64,000 bases of DNA from Dyadobacter sp. UC 10 (GCF_008369915.1 NZ_VSRN01000001.1:6196501-6260500), one strand, 5' to 3'. Counted from the stretch's first letter, positions 1 through 8,555 are shown. A program made the numbers and translations. The notes: a model not told the origin generated them from the letters alone.

Positions 1-1157
1 CCCAGATAGTCACTGTCGAGCGCACGGTTAATGAACTGGCCAAGCAGCAGGATAATCGTAATCGCCATCGTTAAGGCGATCAGCGCCATGATTGCGTAAT
101 AGGTAACCGGTGACGCAACTCTGGCTGCAAATGCATTGAATTCGGCTTTGATCTGGTCAAGCTTATCGTCGACAAACCTGGTGAACATCGCGAACGGACT
201 TTTTTTGACAGCTTTTTCGACCTTTTCAGCTGGTTCCGGGATTGCGCCCCCGCTGTGCGCAGTTTCCACCTCATGCCGCGAAATCAGCACCGCGTGCTCG
301 TTGGGAGAAATGGCGACGCCATCGGATCTCGCATATACCTTTGTAAACTCGGCCCCGAAATACAGGATGATCGATGAGTAATAGATCCAGGTGAGGAGAA
401 TCACAATAGATGCGGAGGTTCCATAGGTTGCACCCAGGTCGGACTGACCGAGGTAGAAACTGATCGCGAACTTCCCGATAGCAAACAATATGGACGTAAA
501 CGAAGCGCCGACGAGGCATTCTTTCCAGCGTAAATGGCCGTCGGGCAGTATCTTGAAAATCACCGTAAAAAGTGCCGCAATGATTACCAGTACCAGACCT
601 ACATTTAAAATCGAAAATATTACGACCGAAACCTCCGAGAAATACCTTTCCAGCCTGTTACTGAGCAGATCCACCGCTGCATTTACACCCAGTGAAACGA
701 TCAGCAGGAACCCGAGCGTGAGAATAATGGAGAAGGACAACAGTCTGTTTTTCAGATATTGCAGCCAGCTCCGCTGCGGTTTCGACTTGATAGACCAGAT
801 ATAATTGATTGAATCCTGTATTTCCGCAAAAACCCCCGTGGCACCGATGAGCAGCGTAATCCCTCCGACCGCCGCAGCTACATTTGATTTATCTGTGATC
901 GCCGCATTTTTGATCAGCTCCTGGACCTGCTCCGCAGCCTGGTTTCCCACCAGTCCGCTGATCTGTGCAAACAATTCACCCTGAAAAGCCTCCCGGCCGA
1001 AAAAAATGCTGACAATCGAAATGATCAGCAGCAGCATGGGAGCCAGTGAAAATATGGTATAGTAAGAAAGCGCCGCGGCCAGTTTGAGCACGTTATCCTC
1101 AGCGAATTCTGAAAAACTTTCCTTTAATAGAGAGAGTATAAATTTGATCCGTTGCAT
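1..1157 (-). CDS. YihY/BrkB family inner-membrane protein (3' end outside window)
   Basis: The reading frame opens at an ATG at 1157 and stays open to the left edge, giving at least 385 residues with no stop, so the C-terminus is missing. The N-terminal part (starting MQRIKFILSLLKESF) continues with LAAALSYYTIFSLAPMLLL, which is typical of the YihY/BrkB family of polytopic inner-membrane proteins whose biochemical role is unsettled. After the usual core of roughly 280 residues comes a charged linker (HEVETAHSGGAIPEPAEKVEKA), then an extra hydrophobic helix (MALIALTMAITIILLLGQ) near the edge. This makes the protein longer than the usual 280-330 residues. It starts 50 bases after cobC on the same strand, but nothing ties it to cobalamin. 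Family assignment is firm; function unknown. Confidence 0.85.
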   Translation of the reverse strand, partial: MQRIKFILSLLKESFSEFAEDNVLKLAAALSYYTIFSLAPMLLLIISIVSIFFGREAFQGELFAQISGLVGNQAAEQVQELIKNAAITDKSNVAAAVGGITLLIGATGVFAEIQDSINYIWSIKSKPQRSWLQYLKNRLLSFSIILTLGFLLIVSLGVNAAVDLLSNRLERYFSEVSVVIFSILNVGLVLVIIAALFTVIFKILPDGHLRWKECLVGASFTSILFAIGKFAISFYLGQSDLGATYGTSASIVILLTWIYYSSIILYFGAEFTKVYARSDGVAISPNEHAVLISRHEVETAHSGGAIPEPAEKVEKAVKKSPFAMFTRFVDDKLDQIKAEFNAFAARVASPVTYYAIMALIALTMAITIILLLGQFINRALDSDYL

Positions 1158-1207
1158 AATGAAGTGTTAGGTCGATGGAATTATCCAAGCCCTCTCTCCA
1201 AAAACAA

Positions 1208-1750
1208 TCATACCAGGCGGGACTGCGAGCCTTCATGCAATACAATGATCTCACCAAAGTTGACCTTATAATCAAAGCAGTCTTTCAGCTCAGTAGAATT
1301 ATGGATTGCCAGTAAAATCCGGATCACCCCGGCATGCGAGATTACGGCAACCTTCTCTGGACTCTCTTTTTTTAGCTCATTCCAAAACGAAATAATGCGG
1401 AACTGCATTTGCAGCATACTTTCTCCGCCCGGCACACAGACATTAACATAATCGTCCATCCAAAATTGCAGCGTCCGCTGGTCCACGGCGTCCCAGGTTT
1501 TTCCCTCCCAGTCTCCAAAATGCAATTCCCTCAGACGCGGATCGATTACAAAGTCGGCATTAATTTTAGTAGCCAGTGCGGTGCAACGCAGCGACGGACT
1601 GGAATATACCTTATCGAATTGCGCTGGCAGGTTCAGCCGGACAGCTTCTATTTCCTCTGCGGAATTGGTATGCAAAGGTACTTCTGACCACCCGTAAATC
1701 TGCCCGACGGGTACCAGTGGCGTGGTATGGCGGATCAGATAAATTTCCAA
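1208..1750 (-). CDS. cobC: Alpha-ribazole-5'-phosphate phosphatase-like histidine phosphatase
   Basis: A 180-residue histidine phosphatase of the phosphoglycerate-mutase fold. The phosphorylated-His motif is IRHTTP near residue 6, followed by SSPSLRCTALA, GDWEGKTWD and the second catalytic His in SHAGVIR. In nucleotide-loop assembly CobC removes the phosphate from alpha-ribazole phosphate or adenosylcobalamin phosphate. The assignment over other members of this broad fold rests on context: it overlaps cobS by 16 bases and is the last gene of the cobU-cobT-cobS-cobC run. It is cytoplasmic and translationally coupled to cobS. Length fits the family. A general phosphatase role cannot be excluded from sequence alone. 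Confidence 0.85.
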   Translation of the reverse strand: MEIYLIRHTTPLVPVGQIYGWSEVPLHTNSAEEIEAVRLNLPAQFDKVYSSPSLRCTALATKINADFVIDPRLRELHFGDWEGKTWDAVDQRTLQFWMDDYVNVCVPGGESMLQMQFRIISFWNELKKESPEKVAVISHAGVIRILLAIHNSTELKDCFDYKVNFGEIIVLHEGSQSRLV

Positions 1751-2526
1751 AGTACCGTTATTGAAAAGTAAAATGCGACCTCAGAAACCTGCTGGATTGC
1801 ACCCAGACAGTCTCCGGTATAGCCACCGATCCATTTAGTGAAGTAGCGCACGAGTGCGAATGTCAATATAACTGGCAATATGCCGCAGATAAAAATCAGT
1901 GGCGATTGGGAATGCCAGCCAAAGAACAAAACCGGCACCAATGCAAAGAATGAGCCGGTCAGAATGCTGTCAAGACCCGTGCCCCCGCCTACTGGTTTTG
2001 CTTTACTATCCTGATCCGACCTGGCATAAGGTTGCGTGAAAATCACAAATACCGGCATCAACCTGCTCCATGCGTGTGCGCTGATTGACAGCGAGATAAG
2101 TATTGCGAAATCATCCGAGCATTGCAAAGCCAGATTTTGCAGGAGCAGGAATTTGAATGCGAGCAACAGCATCAGCCCTACCGAACCGTAAGTACCGATG
2201 CGGCTGTCTTTCATGATTTCCAGAATTTTAGCTTTCGTCCAGCCACCGCCAAAACCGTCGCATACATCAGCGAATCCATCTTCGTGGAACGCGCCTGTAG
2301 CCAAAACGGAAGCAGCCATAGACAGCAGCAATCCGATGTTCAGGTTTGTGAAATACGCTCCGGCGAGCCAGCTGCATCCGGCGACCAAGCCCACGATCCA
2401 GCCAATTAAAGGTAAATATCCGGTGGCGCGATTGAGATTTTCGGGTTTGTAGTGCACCCAGCGCGGTGCTGGGAAACGCGTATAAAATTGCAATGCGGTA
2501 AAGAAAAGCGTGGCTTGCTGTTTCAT
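1735..2526 (-). CDS. cobS: Adenosylcobinamide-GDP ribazoletransferase (cobalamin synthase)
   Basis: 263 residues, mostly hydrophobic with six or so membrane segments, as expected for CobS. Family landmarks are FYTRFPAPRW near the N-terminus, the acidic segment GAFHEDGFADVCDGFGGG that binds metal, and KDSRIGTYGSVGL. CobS joins adenosylcobinamide-GDP to alpha-ribazole (or its phosphate) at the inner membrane, the final assembly step of the nucleotide loop. The start overlaps the stop of cobT by 4 bases and the end overlaps cobC by 16 bases, so the genes are coupled. Assignment is firm. Confidence 0.96.
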   Translation of the reverse strand: MKQQATLFFTALQFYTRFPAPRWVHYKPENLNRATGYLPLIGWIVGLVAGCSWLAGAYFTNLNIGLLLSMAASVLATGAFHEDGFADVCDGFGGGWTKAKILEIMKDSRIGTYGSVGLMLLLAFKFLLLQNLALQCSDDFAILISLSISAHAWSRLMPVFVIFTQPYARSDQDSKAKPVGGGTGLDSILTGSFFALVPVLFFGWHSQSPLIFICGILPVILTFALVRYFTKWIGGYTGDCLGAIQQVSEVAFYFSITVLWKFI

Positions 2527-3542
2527 AGCGACTTGTTGCTTACGCCAGCACTTTCGAAACTTGCCATTTCATTTAAAAACGCAACGGCACTTTGCAGGAT
2601 CGGATAAGCAACGGCGCAGCCTGTTCCCTCGCCCAGCCGCATTCCCACATGCAGAATTGGCTCAGCATTCAGGTGCCGTAGTAAATATCCGTGCCCCTTC
2701 TCCGTGGATTCGTGGCAGAAGACAGCATGTAACGAAAGATCTGCATGCATTTGAAAAGCGCACAAATAAGCCACAGAAGCAATAAATCCATCGACCAATA
2801 CCACCATACCCCTCTCCGCAGCCTCCAACATCGCCCCGCATATCATCGCAATCTCGAAGCCGCCAAATGTTTGTAAAACACGCAACGGATTCGCACCCGT
2901 ATCGCCATGGTTTTGCATTGCCTGAGTCAAAGTAGCCAGTTTCGCAGACAACTGTCCATCATTCAAACCCGTACCTTTTCCGACACAATCCGCGAGCGGC
3001 ACATTCAGCAACTTGCTCATGATCACAGCAGCCGAGGACGTGTTACCAATACCCATTTCCCCGAAACCAATTACATTGCAACCCGTCGCATGCACATGAG
3101 CTACAATTTCCCGGCCACGCCGCAGGCATTCCTGACATTCAGCCGCTGACATCGCTGGGCCTGTCAGAAAACTCCGTGTCCCAAATGCCACCTTCGCATC
3201 GATCAGCTTTTCATTTTTACCAAAATCGAAATCGACTCCGGCATCCACGACCAGCAACTCTATGCCATTTTGTTTCGTAAAGACATTGATCGCTGCGCCG
3301 CCGCTGATAAAATTCAGCACCATTTGCGCAGTAACCTCTGGCGGATAGGCACTTACCCCACTCGCTGCAATGCCGTGACTGGCCGCAAATACAATAATAT
3401 GCGGCTTTATCAGCGCCGGCGTTAATGTACCCTGGATATGCGCGATCTGGAATGCCAGCTTTTCCAGCAAGCCCAACGCGCCCATAGGCTTGGTTTTGAA
3501 ATCGATTTTATGCTGGATCTGTTCTGCTATTTCTGAATTCAT
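2523..3542 (-). CDS. cobT: Nicotinate-nucleotide-dimethylbenzimidazole phosphoribosyltransferase
   Basis: 339 residues, the usual CobT length. CobT transfers the phosphoribosyl group of nicotinate mononucleotide to the lower-ligand base, giving alpha-ribazole phosphate. Diagnostic stretches are KTKPMGALGLLEKLA at the N-terminus, FAASHGIAASGVSAYP, the glycine-rich GFGEMGIGNTSSAA, and VDGFIASVAYLCA, with HESTEKGH and the C-terminal LRLGEGTGCAVAYP-like segment carrying the catalytic Glu of the family. It overlaps cobS by 4 bases and follows cobU after 11 bases. It activates the lower ligand for CobS. Confidence 0.97.
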   Translation of the reverse strand: MNSEIAEQIQHKIDFKTKPMGALGLLEKLAFQIAHIQGTLTPALIKPHIIVFAASHGIAASGVSAYPPEVTAQMVLNFISGGAAINVFTKQNGIELLVVDAGVDFDFGKNEKLIDAKVAFGTRSFLTGPAMSAAECQECLRRGREIVAHVHATGCNVIGFGEMGIGNTSSAAVIMSKLLNVPLADCVGKGTGLNDGQLSAKLATLTQAMQNHGDTGANPLRVLQTFGGFEIAMICGAMLEAAERGMVVLVDGFIASVAYLCAFQMHADLSLHAVFCHESTEKGHGYLLRHLNAEPILHVGMRLGEGTGCAVAYPILQSAVAFLNEMASFESAGVSNKSL

Positions 3543-3553
3543 GGCTTATATTT

Positions 3554-4066
3554 TTAGCTTGATTTTTTCAACCATAAAGGCAGGCCGGAAACCATAAAAA
3601 CAGCCTCTCCTGCCTTTGTGGCAACATATTGATTGGCCCAACCCTGCAAATCGGTGAACTTCCGGCCCATTTCTGTTGCGGCGTGTACACCCATTCCGAT
3701 TTCGTTGGAGATGATTATGAAAGTGCCTTCCATTGCTGAAATGGAATCAATATCAGCTTTGAATGCTGTTAAGGTTCGCTCCATATCCTCGTCATACTGG
3801 ATAAACAGGTTAGTAAGCCAAAGCGTAATGCAATCAATAACCACGGTTCGCCGCGCGATGGGCTGCAAATGGATATCCCGCTCCGCCTCGATCGAAGACC
3901 ATTCGGGCCCGCGATCCGCCTTGTGCCGCGCAACGCGTTCGGCGAAATTTTCGTCCCAAACCTTCGCCGTAGCGACATAAACAGGTTTCTCACTCAGTTT
4001 GAGGGCCATTTCCTGGGCAAATCCGCTTTTACCGCTTCTCGCGCCGCCACTGATATAAATGATCAT
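3554..4066 (-). CDS. cobU: Adenosylcobinamide kinase / adenosylcobinamide-phosphate guanylyltransferase
   Basis: 170 residues with the P-loop GGARSGKSGFAQ at residues 7-18, the normal start of CobU. Further family marks are VYVATAKVWDENFAERVARH, the guanylylated-His region RHKADRGPEW, VVIDCITLWLTN and IIISNEIGMGVH. The enzyme phosphorylates adenosylcobinamide and then attaches GMP, producing the substrate for CobS. Its start overlaps the end of the adenosyltransferase gene by 4 bases. Salvaged cobinamide and de novo intermediates both pass through this step. Confidence 0.96.
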   Translation of the reverse strand: MIIYISGGARSGKSGFAQEMALKLSEKPVYVATAKVWDENFAERVARHKADRGPEWSSIEAERDIHLQPIARRTVVIDCITLWLTNLFIQYDEDMERTLTAFKADIDSISAMEGTFIIISNEIGMGVHAATEMGRKFTDLQGWANQYVATKAGEAVFMVSGLPLWLKKSS

Positions 4067-4644
4067 TTCTCAACTGTTTTGAAACGCTTGTATAAAAACA
4101 GCTGCCACTTTTCTTCGGCTACACCTGCTTTGTCCATTTCGGTACGTGCGAGGGTAAAGAAAAGGTCGGAAAGCCGGTTAATATATGCCGGGACCGCTTC
4201 ATTCACCTCGTCTGTTTTGATCAGAGACACCAGTCTCCGCTCCCCGCGGCGCATTTGTGTGCGAACCATATGGCACAATGCAGATACCTCGTTACCCCCC
4301 GGCAGCAGGAAATAATCAGAGGGCGAAGTCATGGCAGCTTCGAGGTCGTCGATCCACGTTTCACAAAAAGCTGCGCCGTCAACGGGCATCGGGTTTGTGT
4401 TTTCTTTTTTTGCGTCCGAAGGTCGCGCCAAATGCGACATCATATCCATCAGGTCCTTCTGGATTTTGTGCAGGTTAGGCTGCCATTCATGGGCACTACC
4501 AAGCTTTACACGCATTAATCCGATCGTAGAATTGGCCTCATCCAGCGTTCCGATGCACTCAATACGTACATCGTCCTTGTCAACCCTGCTTCCACCAAAC
4601 AGGCCGGTGGTTCCTTTGTCTCCTTTTTTCGTGTAGATTTTCAT
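4063..4644 (-). CDS. PduO-type cob(I)yrinic acid a,c-diamide / cobalamin adenosyltransferase
   Basis: 193 residues of the PduO fold, unrelated to the CobA/BtuR type. The ATP-binding N-terminus reads YTKKGDKGTTGLFGG (residues 4-18). It is followed by RIECIGTLDEANSTIG and the helix-bundle C-terminus with NRLSDLFFTLARTEMD. The enzyme attaches the 5'-deoxyadenosyl group to cob(I)alamin or a biosynthetic precursor. Located directly ahead of cobU with a 4-base overlap, it probably serves both synthesis and salvage. A 116-base gap carrying simple repeats separates it from the upstream btuF-like gene. Confidence 0.94.
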   Translation of the reverse strand: MKIYTKKGDKGTTGLFGGSRVDKDDVRIECIGTLDEANSTIGLMRVKLGSAHEWQPNLHKIQKDLMDMMSHLARPSDAKKENTNPMPVDGAAFCETWIDDLEAAMTSPSDYFLLPGGNEVSALCHMVRTQMRRGERRLVSLIKTDEVNEAVPAYINRLSDLFFTLARTEMDKAGVAEEKWQLFLYKRFKTVEK

Positions 4645-4655
4645 GTTTTAATTTT

Positions 4656-4702
4656 CAATGAATGAATGACCGAATGATTGAATTAGTGCATGAATCAATT
4701 GG
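4656..4702. repeat. Simple GAATGA/GAATTAGTG-type repeat
   Basis: The intergenic gap between the adenosyltransferase and the BtuF-like gene holds degenerate copies of GAATGA, GACCGAATGA and GAATTAGTG. The same words build the long arms of the two B12 riboswitches near 20.3 and 20.8 kb. There is no riboswitch core here, so only the repeat family is shared. It could form weak secondary structure in the polycistronic transcript. Confidence 0.6.
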
Positions 4703-4760
4703 CCGCCGCAAAACGACGAATAGGCAGTGGCAAGCAAAGTCCCATTAAAGATTTAGGTCG

Positions 4761-5951
4761 TTACTCTACCCTTTTATAATAAACCATTTCATGCTGCGGC
4801 AGTAACTCTGGATGCAGGATCTTAATCAAATCCGACAAAACCAGATGTGGGTTTACAGCCCCGGATTCCCAATAATCGTTCGCACCGTCGACCGTATGTC
4901 TCTTGTTATGGGTAAAAATATTGCCGTTTTTAAATGCCTTGAAATCGGCATAGCGCCGGTCCTTACTTAGCAATTCCTGCTTTGACCTTACGCCGAGAAT
5001 TCCCAGATTCAGCCAGTAATCGGCCTTTAATGCGATGGGGTATACCGTTTCGAAGTTCAGCGGCAGGCTTCCGGTCGCTCTCGTATCTGCCCAATGATAA
5101 CTTCCGCCAGCGTCCTTGAAGAACCGGCAGACATAGCTTGTGCCGTTTGGGACAAACCACGCATCTTTCGAATTGATGCCCGAAATCAGGCTGGGCATTG
5201 TTTTACTATGCTTTGCCAATGCGGCCAACCGGTTATATTCCTTCTCGACAATACCAAATTTGCGGTTAACCTCCGCTTCCTTGTTCAGTAAAGCCGCCAG
5301 CAACTTCACCCATTCCGCACGTCCAAGCGGCGTGGTCTCAATCCACTCGGAATTAACCATTACCGGAATCCCGGCCAGTTTGAGTGACTGATATCGATTT
5401 ATTTTAGAGACGGGGCTTCCTATCGCCATCACGAGATCCGGATGCATCGCGATAAGCAGTTCCTCATTTAATCCCTGGTCTTTTCCCACTTCCCTAATCT
5501 CGCCGGAGTTGATGCGGGAGATGATTTTTGGGGAAGATACATAAGTCAGGTTGCCCATTCCGGTGACAATGTTTTCCGCATTGAGAAAGCCCACCAAACC
5601 AATGTGCAGGGACGACATAGGCACCAGACTTTGAATGGGTATCTGGATGATTTGCGCATGATGGTAACCCGCAGGTTTCGGCGTCCCGCGCTGCAACAGC
5701 ACATAAGTCATGGTATCCGTCGTACGCTCAAACGGACTCATGATTTTTACGACTTTATAATTCTTATGGTAGTCAATCGTAAAGCCTCTCGCATGCCGGA
5801 TTGACACTTTTTCTTTAAAAAGCGGCGGCCCTTCGTAACCAGATTCGCCTCTTTCGTAAAGCATGGAAGAAGTGCTGCAAGCGTATAAAACAACTCCAAC
5901 AACTATAACCCAAAATCTTGATAAATAACTACTTAACTTCAAGTTGTTCAA
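4761..5951 (-). CDS. BtuF-like cobalamin/iron-type ABC substrate-binding lipoprotein
   Basis: 396 residues. The N-terminus has a hydrophobic signal ending in a lipobox (VVLYACSTSS, Cys near residue 25), so the protein is probably lipid-anchored. The body reads as a class III (BtuF/FepB-type) periplasmic-binding fold: SLHIGLVGFLNAENIVTGMG, then HPDLVMAIG, a middle helix, VPNGTSYVCRFFKDAGG and a second lobe ending with NPHLVLSDLIKILHP. It would deliver a corrinoid or metal chelate to an ABC importer. No BtuC or BtuD partner is in the window. The start overlaps the end of the upstream NTPase gene by 23 bases. Ligand specificity is inferred from the surrounding cob genes. Confidence 0.85.
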   Translation of the reverse strand: MNNLKLSSYLSRFWVIVVGVVLYACSTSSMLYERGESGYEGPPLFKEKVSIRHARGFTIDYHKNYKVVKIMSPFERTTDTMTYVLLQRGTPKPAGYHHAQIIQIPIQSLVPMSSLHIGLVGFLNAENIVTGMGNLTYVSSPKIISRINSGEIREVGKDQGLNEELLIAMHPDLVMAIGSPVSKINRYQSLKLAGIPVMVNSEWIETTPLGRAEWVKLLAALLNKEAEVNRKFGIVEKEYNRLAALAKHSKTMPSLISGINSKDAWFVPNGTSYVCRFFKDAGGSYHWADTRATGSLPLNFETVYPIALKADYWLNLGILGVRSKQELLSKDRRYADFKAFKNGNIFTHNKRHTVDGANDYWESGAVNPHLVLSDLIKILHPELLPQHEMVYYKRVE

Positions 5952-6471
5952 GTTTCGTTAAAGTAAATTCAACCCGTTCCCCGACGGAGGCAAACGGCAG
6001 CTCAATCACATGATAGCCCAGCGTTGTATACATTTTTTTTATTTCAAAATACAAGGCATTTGCTTCCGCAAACGTCTGCCAGCGCTCCGCGTCATTCACA
6101 TAAATGGCCTCCCAGGATGGCGCTACGAATACATTGCAGGCATAACGGTATTTTTTAGCTGCTATCAAATATGCATGATCCACATCCAGGCCGCCAAAGC
6201 GCAGGTAAGCGATAATGTCAGGAATGCCCCGGTCGAAAAATGTCAAACCGTTATTTCCAGCATACTCAAAATCACGCACCATTTCTTCCAGGCACAACCT
6301 GGCAAAACCAGCCAAATCGACCCACGGAACCATATTGGTGCCAGCCTCGACTTGCCCACGGATCAATTTTCTCGAAACCTCGGGTATACAGCAAAAACCG
6401 GCCTTTTCCAAACCACCCAACAAGCTGGATTTCCCCGCCCCCGGCCCCCCGGATATTATTATCTTATTCAT
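5929..6471 (-). CDS. P-loop NTPase of AAA_28 type inside the cobalamin operon
   Basis: 180 residues. A Walker A motif SGGPGAGKSS lies at residues 7-16, followed by CCIPEVSRKLI and the segment TFFDRGIPDIIAYLRFGG, which is characteristic of the predicted-ATPase family AAA_28 (PF13521). These proteins resemble small-molecule kinases, but no activity can be assigned. The gene overlaps the btuF-like gene by 23 bases and is preceded by a palindrome-flanked 138-base gap, so it is likely co-transcribed with the transport and assembly genes. A role as a kinase or accessory factor in corrinoid handling is inference only. Confidence 0.8.
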   Translation of the reverse strand: MNKIIISGGPGAGKSSLLGGLEKAGFCCIPEVSRKLIRGQVEAGTNMVPWVDLAGFARLCLEEMVRDFEYAGNNGLTFFDRGIPDIIAYLRFGGLDVDHAYLIAAKKYRYACNVFVAPSWEAIYVNDAERWQTFAEANALYFEIKKMYTTLGYHVIELPFASVGERVEFTLTKLEQLEVK

Positions 6472-6487
6472 CCCATTTCGCTCGTTT

Positions 6488-6509
6488 GCCGTTGACTGAA
6501 GTCAACGGC
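6488..6509. repeat. Palindrome GCCGTTGACT-GA-AGTCAACGGC
   Basis: A perfect 10-base inverted repeat with a 2-base centre sits just upstream of the NTPase start. A sister copy lies at 6595-6618. As RNA it would form a strong short hairpin, and it resembles REP-type intergenic palindromes. Confidence 0.8.
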
Positions 6510-6594
6510 TATTGAATTCGTTGCTTTTTATTTTTAATATCTCCGTCAAAATCTAATTTCTTTCTATTCAAAAACACCAGCAAAAAACCTCAAT

Positions 6595-6618
6595 TACCGT
6601 TGACTTCAGTCAACGGTA
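6595..6618. repeat. Palindrome TACCGTTGACT-TC-AGTCAACGGTA overlapping the cbiB stop
   Basis: A perfect 11-base inverted repeat around a TC centre, sharing the core CCGTTGACT/AGTCAACGG with the copy at 6488-6509. It includes the cbiB stop codon (6610-6612). The pair brackets an AT-rich spacer of about 85 bases. Confidence 0.8.
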
Positions 6619-7551
6619 GCACACTAAAAAAGTACCCACGCACGACAGGACGATCATTAGCAAACAGACCTTATGATTGATCCACGCCACTTTTTGAATC
6701 TCCGTCACTTGAATAATCCGCCCATTCTCCCCAATAAAAGGTTTGTTTACCAGCACGCTCTGATACACATTCGGCCCGCCGAAACGGCAATTGAGAATGC
6801 CTGCCAACGCGGCTTCCGGATAACCTGCATTCGGACTTTTATGGCTGCTACCATATTTGAAAATAAACTGTAAACCTCTGCCACTGCCAGTCACCAACAC
6901 CATCAGGAAGGCTGTTAAACGGGCAGGGATAAAGTTGGCTGCGTCATCCAGCCGCGCGGCAAACTTGCCAAACTGCTCATAACGCGGGTTGCGGTAACCT
7001 ATCATAGAATCCATGGTATTGACCATCTTGTAAGCCATCATCCCAGGCAGCCCACCGATTGCATAGTAAAACAGCGGAGCTACGACGCCATCGCTCAAAT
7101 TTTCGGACATGGTTTCAAATACTGCGATCCGTATCTGCTGTTCATCCAATTGAGCCGTGTCGCGGCCAACTATCCGGGAGAGCTGCCTGCGCCCCGCTTC
7201 CAAGCCACCAATTTCCAGCACCGAAAACACATTACGACCTTCCGAGATCAGGCTTTTATTGGCAAGTCCATAGTAAACTCCAATACTGTTAACCAAGACA
7301 AACAGCCATTTCAACTCAATAATGACAGTATCTAACAGCGTTAAAATTAAATACACGATCAGTACCAGCGATATGGCCAGGAACGCGCCTTTCCAGATTT
7401 TGTATCCGCCTTGATTCAACTTCCGTTCTCCCAGCGCAATTACATTTCCAAATAAACGCATCGGATGTGGCCAGTGATCGGGGTCGCCAAGCAGGAGATC
7501 CAGCGCATAGCCTATCAGCAGCGGCGCGATCAGTAATAGCGCTTCGTCCAT
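6610..7551 (-). CDS. cbiB: Adenosylcobinamide-phosphate synthase
   Basis: 313 residues with several membrane helices, the usual CbiB/CobD(Pseudomonas) form. Landmarks are the N-terminal LLIGYALDLLLGDPDHWPHPMRLFG, then SENLSDGVVAPLFYYAIGG, MVNTMDSMIGYRN and LDDAANFIPARLTA. The enzyme joins adenosylcobyric acid with aminopropanol phosphate at the membrane. The start overlaps the end of the aminotransferase gene by 22 bases, coupling two enzymes of the same branch. The stop codon lies inside a palindrome. Confidence 0.96.
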   Translation of the reverse strand: MDEALLLIAPLLIGYALDLLLGDPDHWPHPMRLFGNVIALGERKLNQGGYKIWKGAFLAISLVLIVYLILTLLDTVIIELKWLFVLVNSIGVYYGLANKSLISEGRNVFSVLEIGGLEAGRRQLSRIVGRDTAQLDEQQIRIAVFETMSENLSDGVVAPLFYYAIGGLPGMMAYKMVNTMDSMIGYRNPRYEQFGKFAARLDDAANFIPARLTAFLMVLVTGSGRGLQFIFKYGSSHKSPNAGYPEAALAGILNCRFGGPNVYQSVLVNKPFIGENGRIIQVTEIQKVAWINHKVCLLMIVLSCVGTFLVCYR

Positions 7552-8552
7552 TCCTCCAGTGCATTAATTAATAATTGATTTTTCTGCGGGCTCAGCGTCG
7601 CAAGCCTGAAATGCTGCCGGGTGAGGCTACGAAAATTGCCTGCATCCCGGATCAGGATCTGGTAGTTATCGATCAGAAACGTTTTCAGCTGTGCGGCATT
7701 CCTAATCAGGGTTTTGGCCAGGAAAAAATGGGTGTCGCTATCCTCAATTTCAAGGGCTTCATTCTGTCTGAGCTGAGCGACAAAATCAACTCTATCCGCC
7801 AGCAATTCCGCAAAAGGCGGCTGAACCGACTCAAAATGATCAAAAATAAAATGCCCCGCTGCCAATGCCAACGCATTCACAGACCACGGTTGCCTGATCC
7901 GCAGCAACTGATCAATCCATTCGTTTTTAGTGACAATATATCCCAATCGCAACCCCGGGATCGCATAAGCCTTGGTCAGCGAACGCATAATGACCAGGTT
8001 ATCAAACTGATCGAGCAGCCCGATGACCGATTGTGCCGACGGAGCGAAATCAATGAATGCTTCATCCACCACAAACACACATTGGCGATTAATACGCAGC
8101 CAGAATTGCAGGTCCGGGAATGTGAAGCCTGTCGGATTGTTGGGGTTGCATATAAATACCACGTCCGTTTTCAGCCTGGGCATTTCGAGTGCATCTTTCC
8201 AGCTCAAAAACTGCATTTCGTGGCCGTAAGTAGCGCAGGCATCCTCATATTCCGAGAAGGACGGCGTTACGATCGTTGTCTTTTTCCCTGCAAAAAGCTG
8301 CGCGATGAGATAAATGCTTTCAGTCGTTCCACTGGTGACCAGAAGCTGATCTTTTTCGAGGTCGTGATGTGAGGCGATTTTTGCCGTGAGTGACTCGCCA
8401 ATTACCTCAGGATACCGGTTAATGTCTGCCCAATGCTCAAAAATGTGTGCTTTCAACCCCTCCGGTTCGCCTCCATACCAAACATTCGTGCTAAAATCCG
8501 CCGATATCTTTCCGCCAAACCGGTAACCATCATCTCCATGCCCGTGCAACAT
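7530..8552 (-). CDS. cobD: L-threonine-O-3-phosphate decarboxylase-like PLP enzyme
   Basis: 340 residues of the class I/II aminotransferase fold. The N-terminus HGHGDDGYRFGG resembles the HGGD start of CobD/CobC-type enzymes. Other marks are the CNPNNPTG loop, VVDEAFIDFA with the PLP-nitrogen Asp, and MRSLTKAYAIPGLRLGY with the Schiff-base Lys. In this setting it should make (R)-1-amino-2-propanol phosphate for CbiB. It sits 3 bases after cobQ and overlaps cbiB by 22 bases. Histidinol-phosphate aminotransferase is the close relative; context decides for CobD. Confidence 0.92.
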   Translation of the reverse strand: MLHGHGDDGYRFGGKISADFSTNVWYGGEPEGLKAHIFEHWADINRYPEVIGESLTAKIASHHDLEKDQLLVTSGTTESIYLIAQLFAGKKTTIVTPSFSEYEDACATYGHEMQFLSWKDALEMPRLKTDVVFICNPNNPTGFTFPDLQFWLRINRQCVFVVDEAFIDFAPSAQSVIGLLDQFDNLVIMRSLTKAYAIPGLRLGYIVTKNEWIDQLLRIRQPWSVNALALAAGHFIFDHFESVQPPFAELLADRVDFVAQLRQNEALEIEDSDTHFFLAKTLIRNAAQLKTFLIDNYQILIRDAGNFRSLTRQHFRLATLSPQKNQLLINALEEWTKRYY

Positions 8553-8555
8553 ACG

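Noticed and set aside
7575-8372. 265-codon plus-strand frame opposite cobD
   Set aside because: Antisense shadow of a strongly supported PLP enzyme with no recognisable domain.
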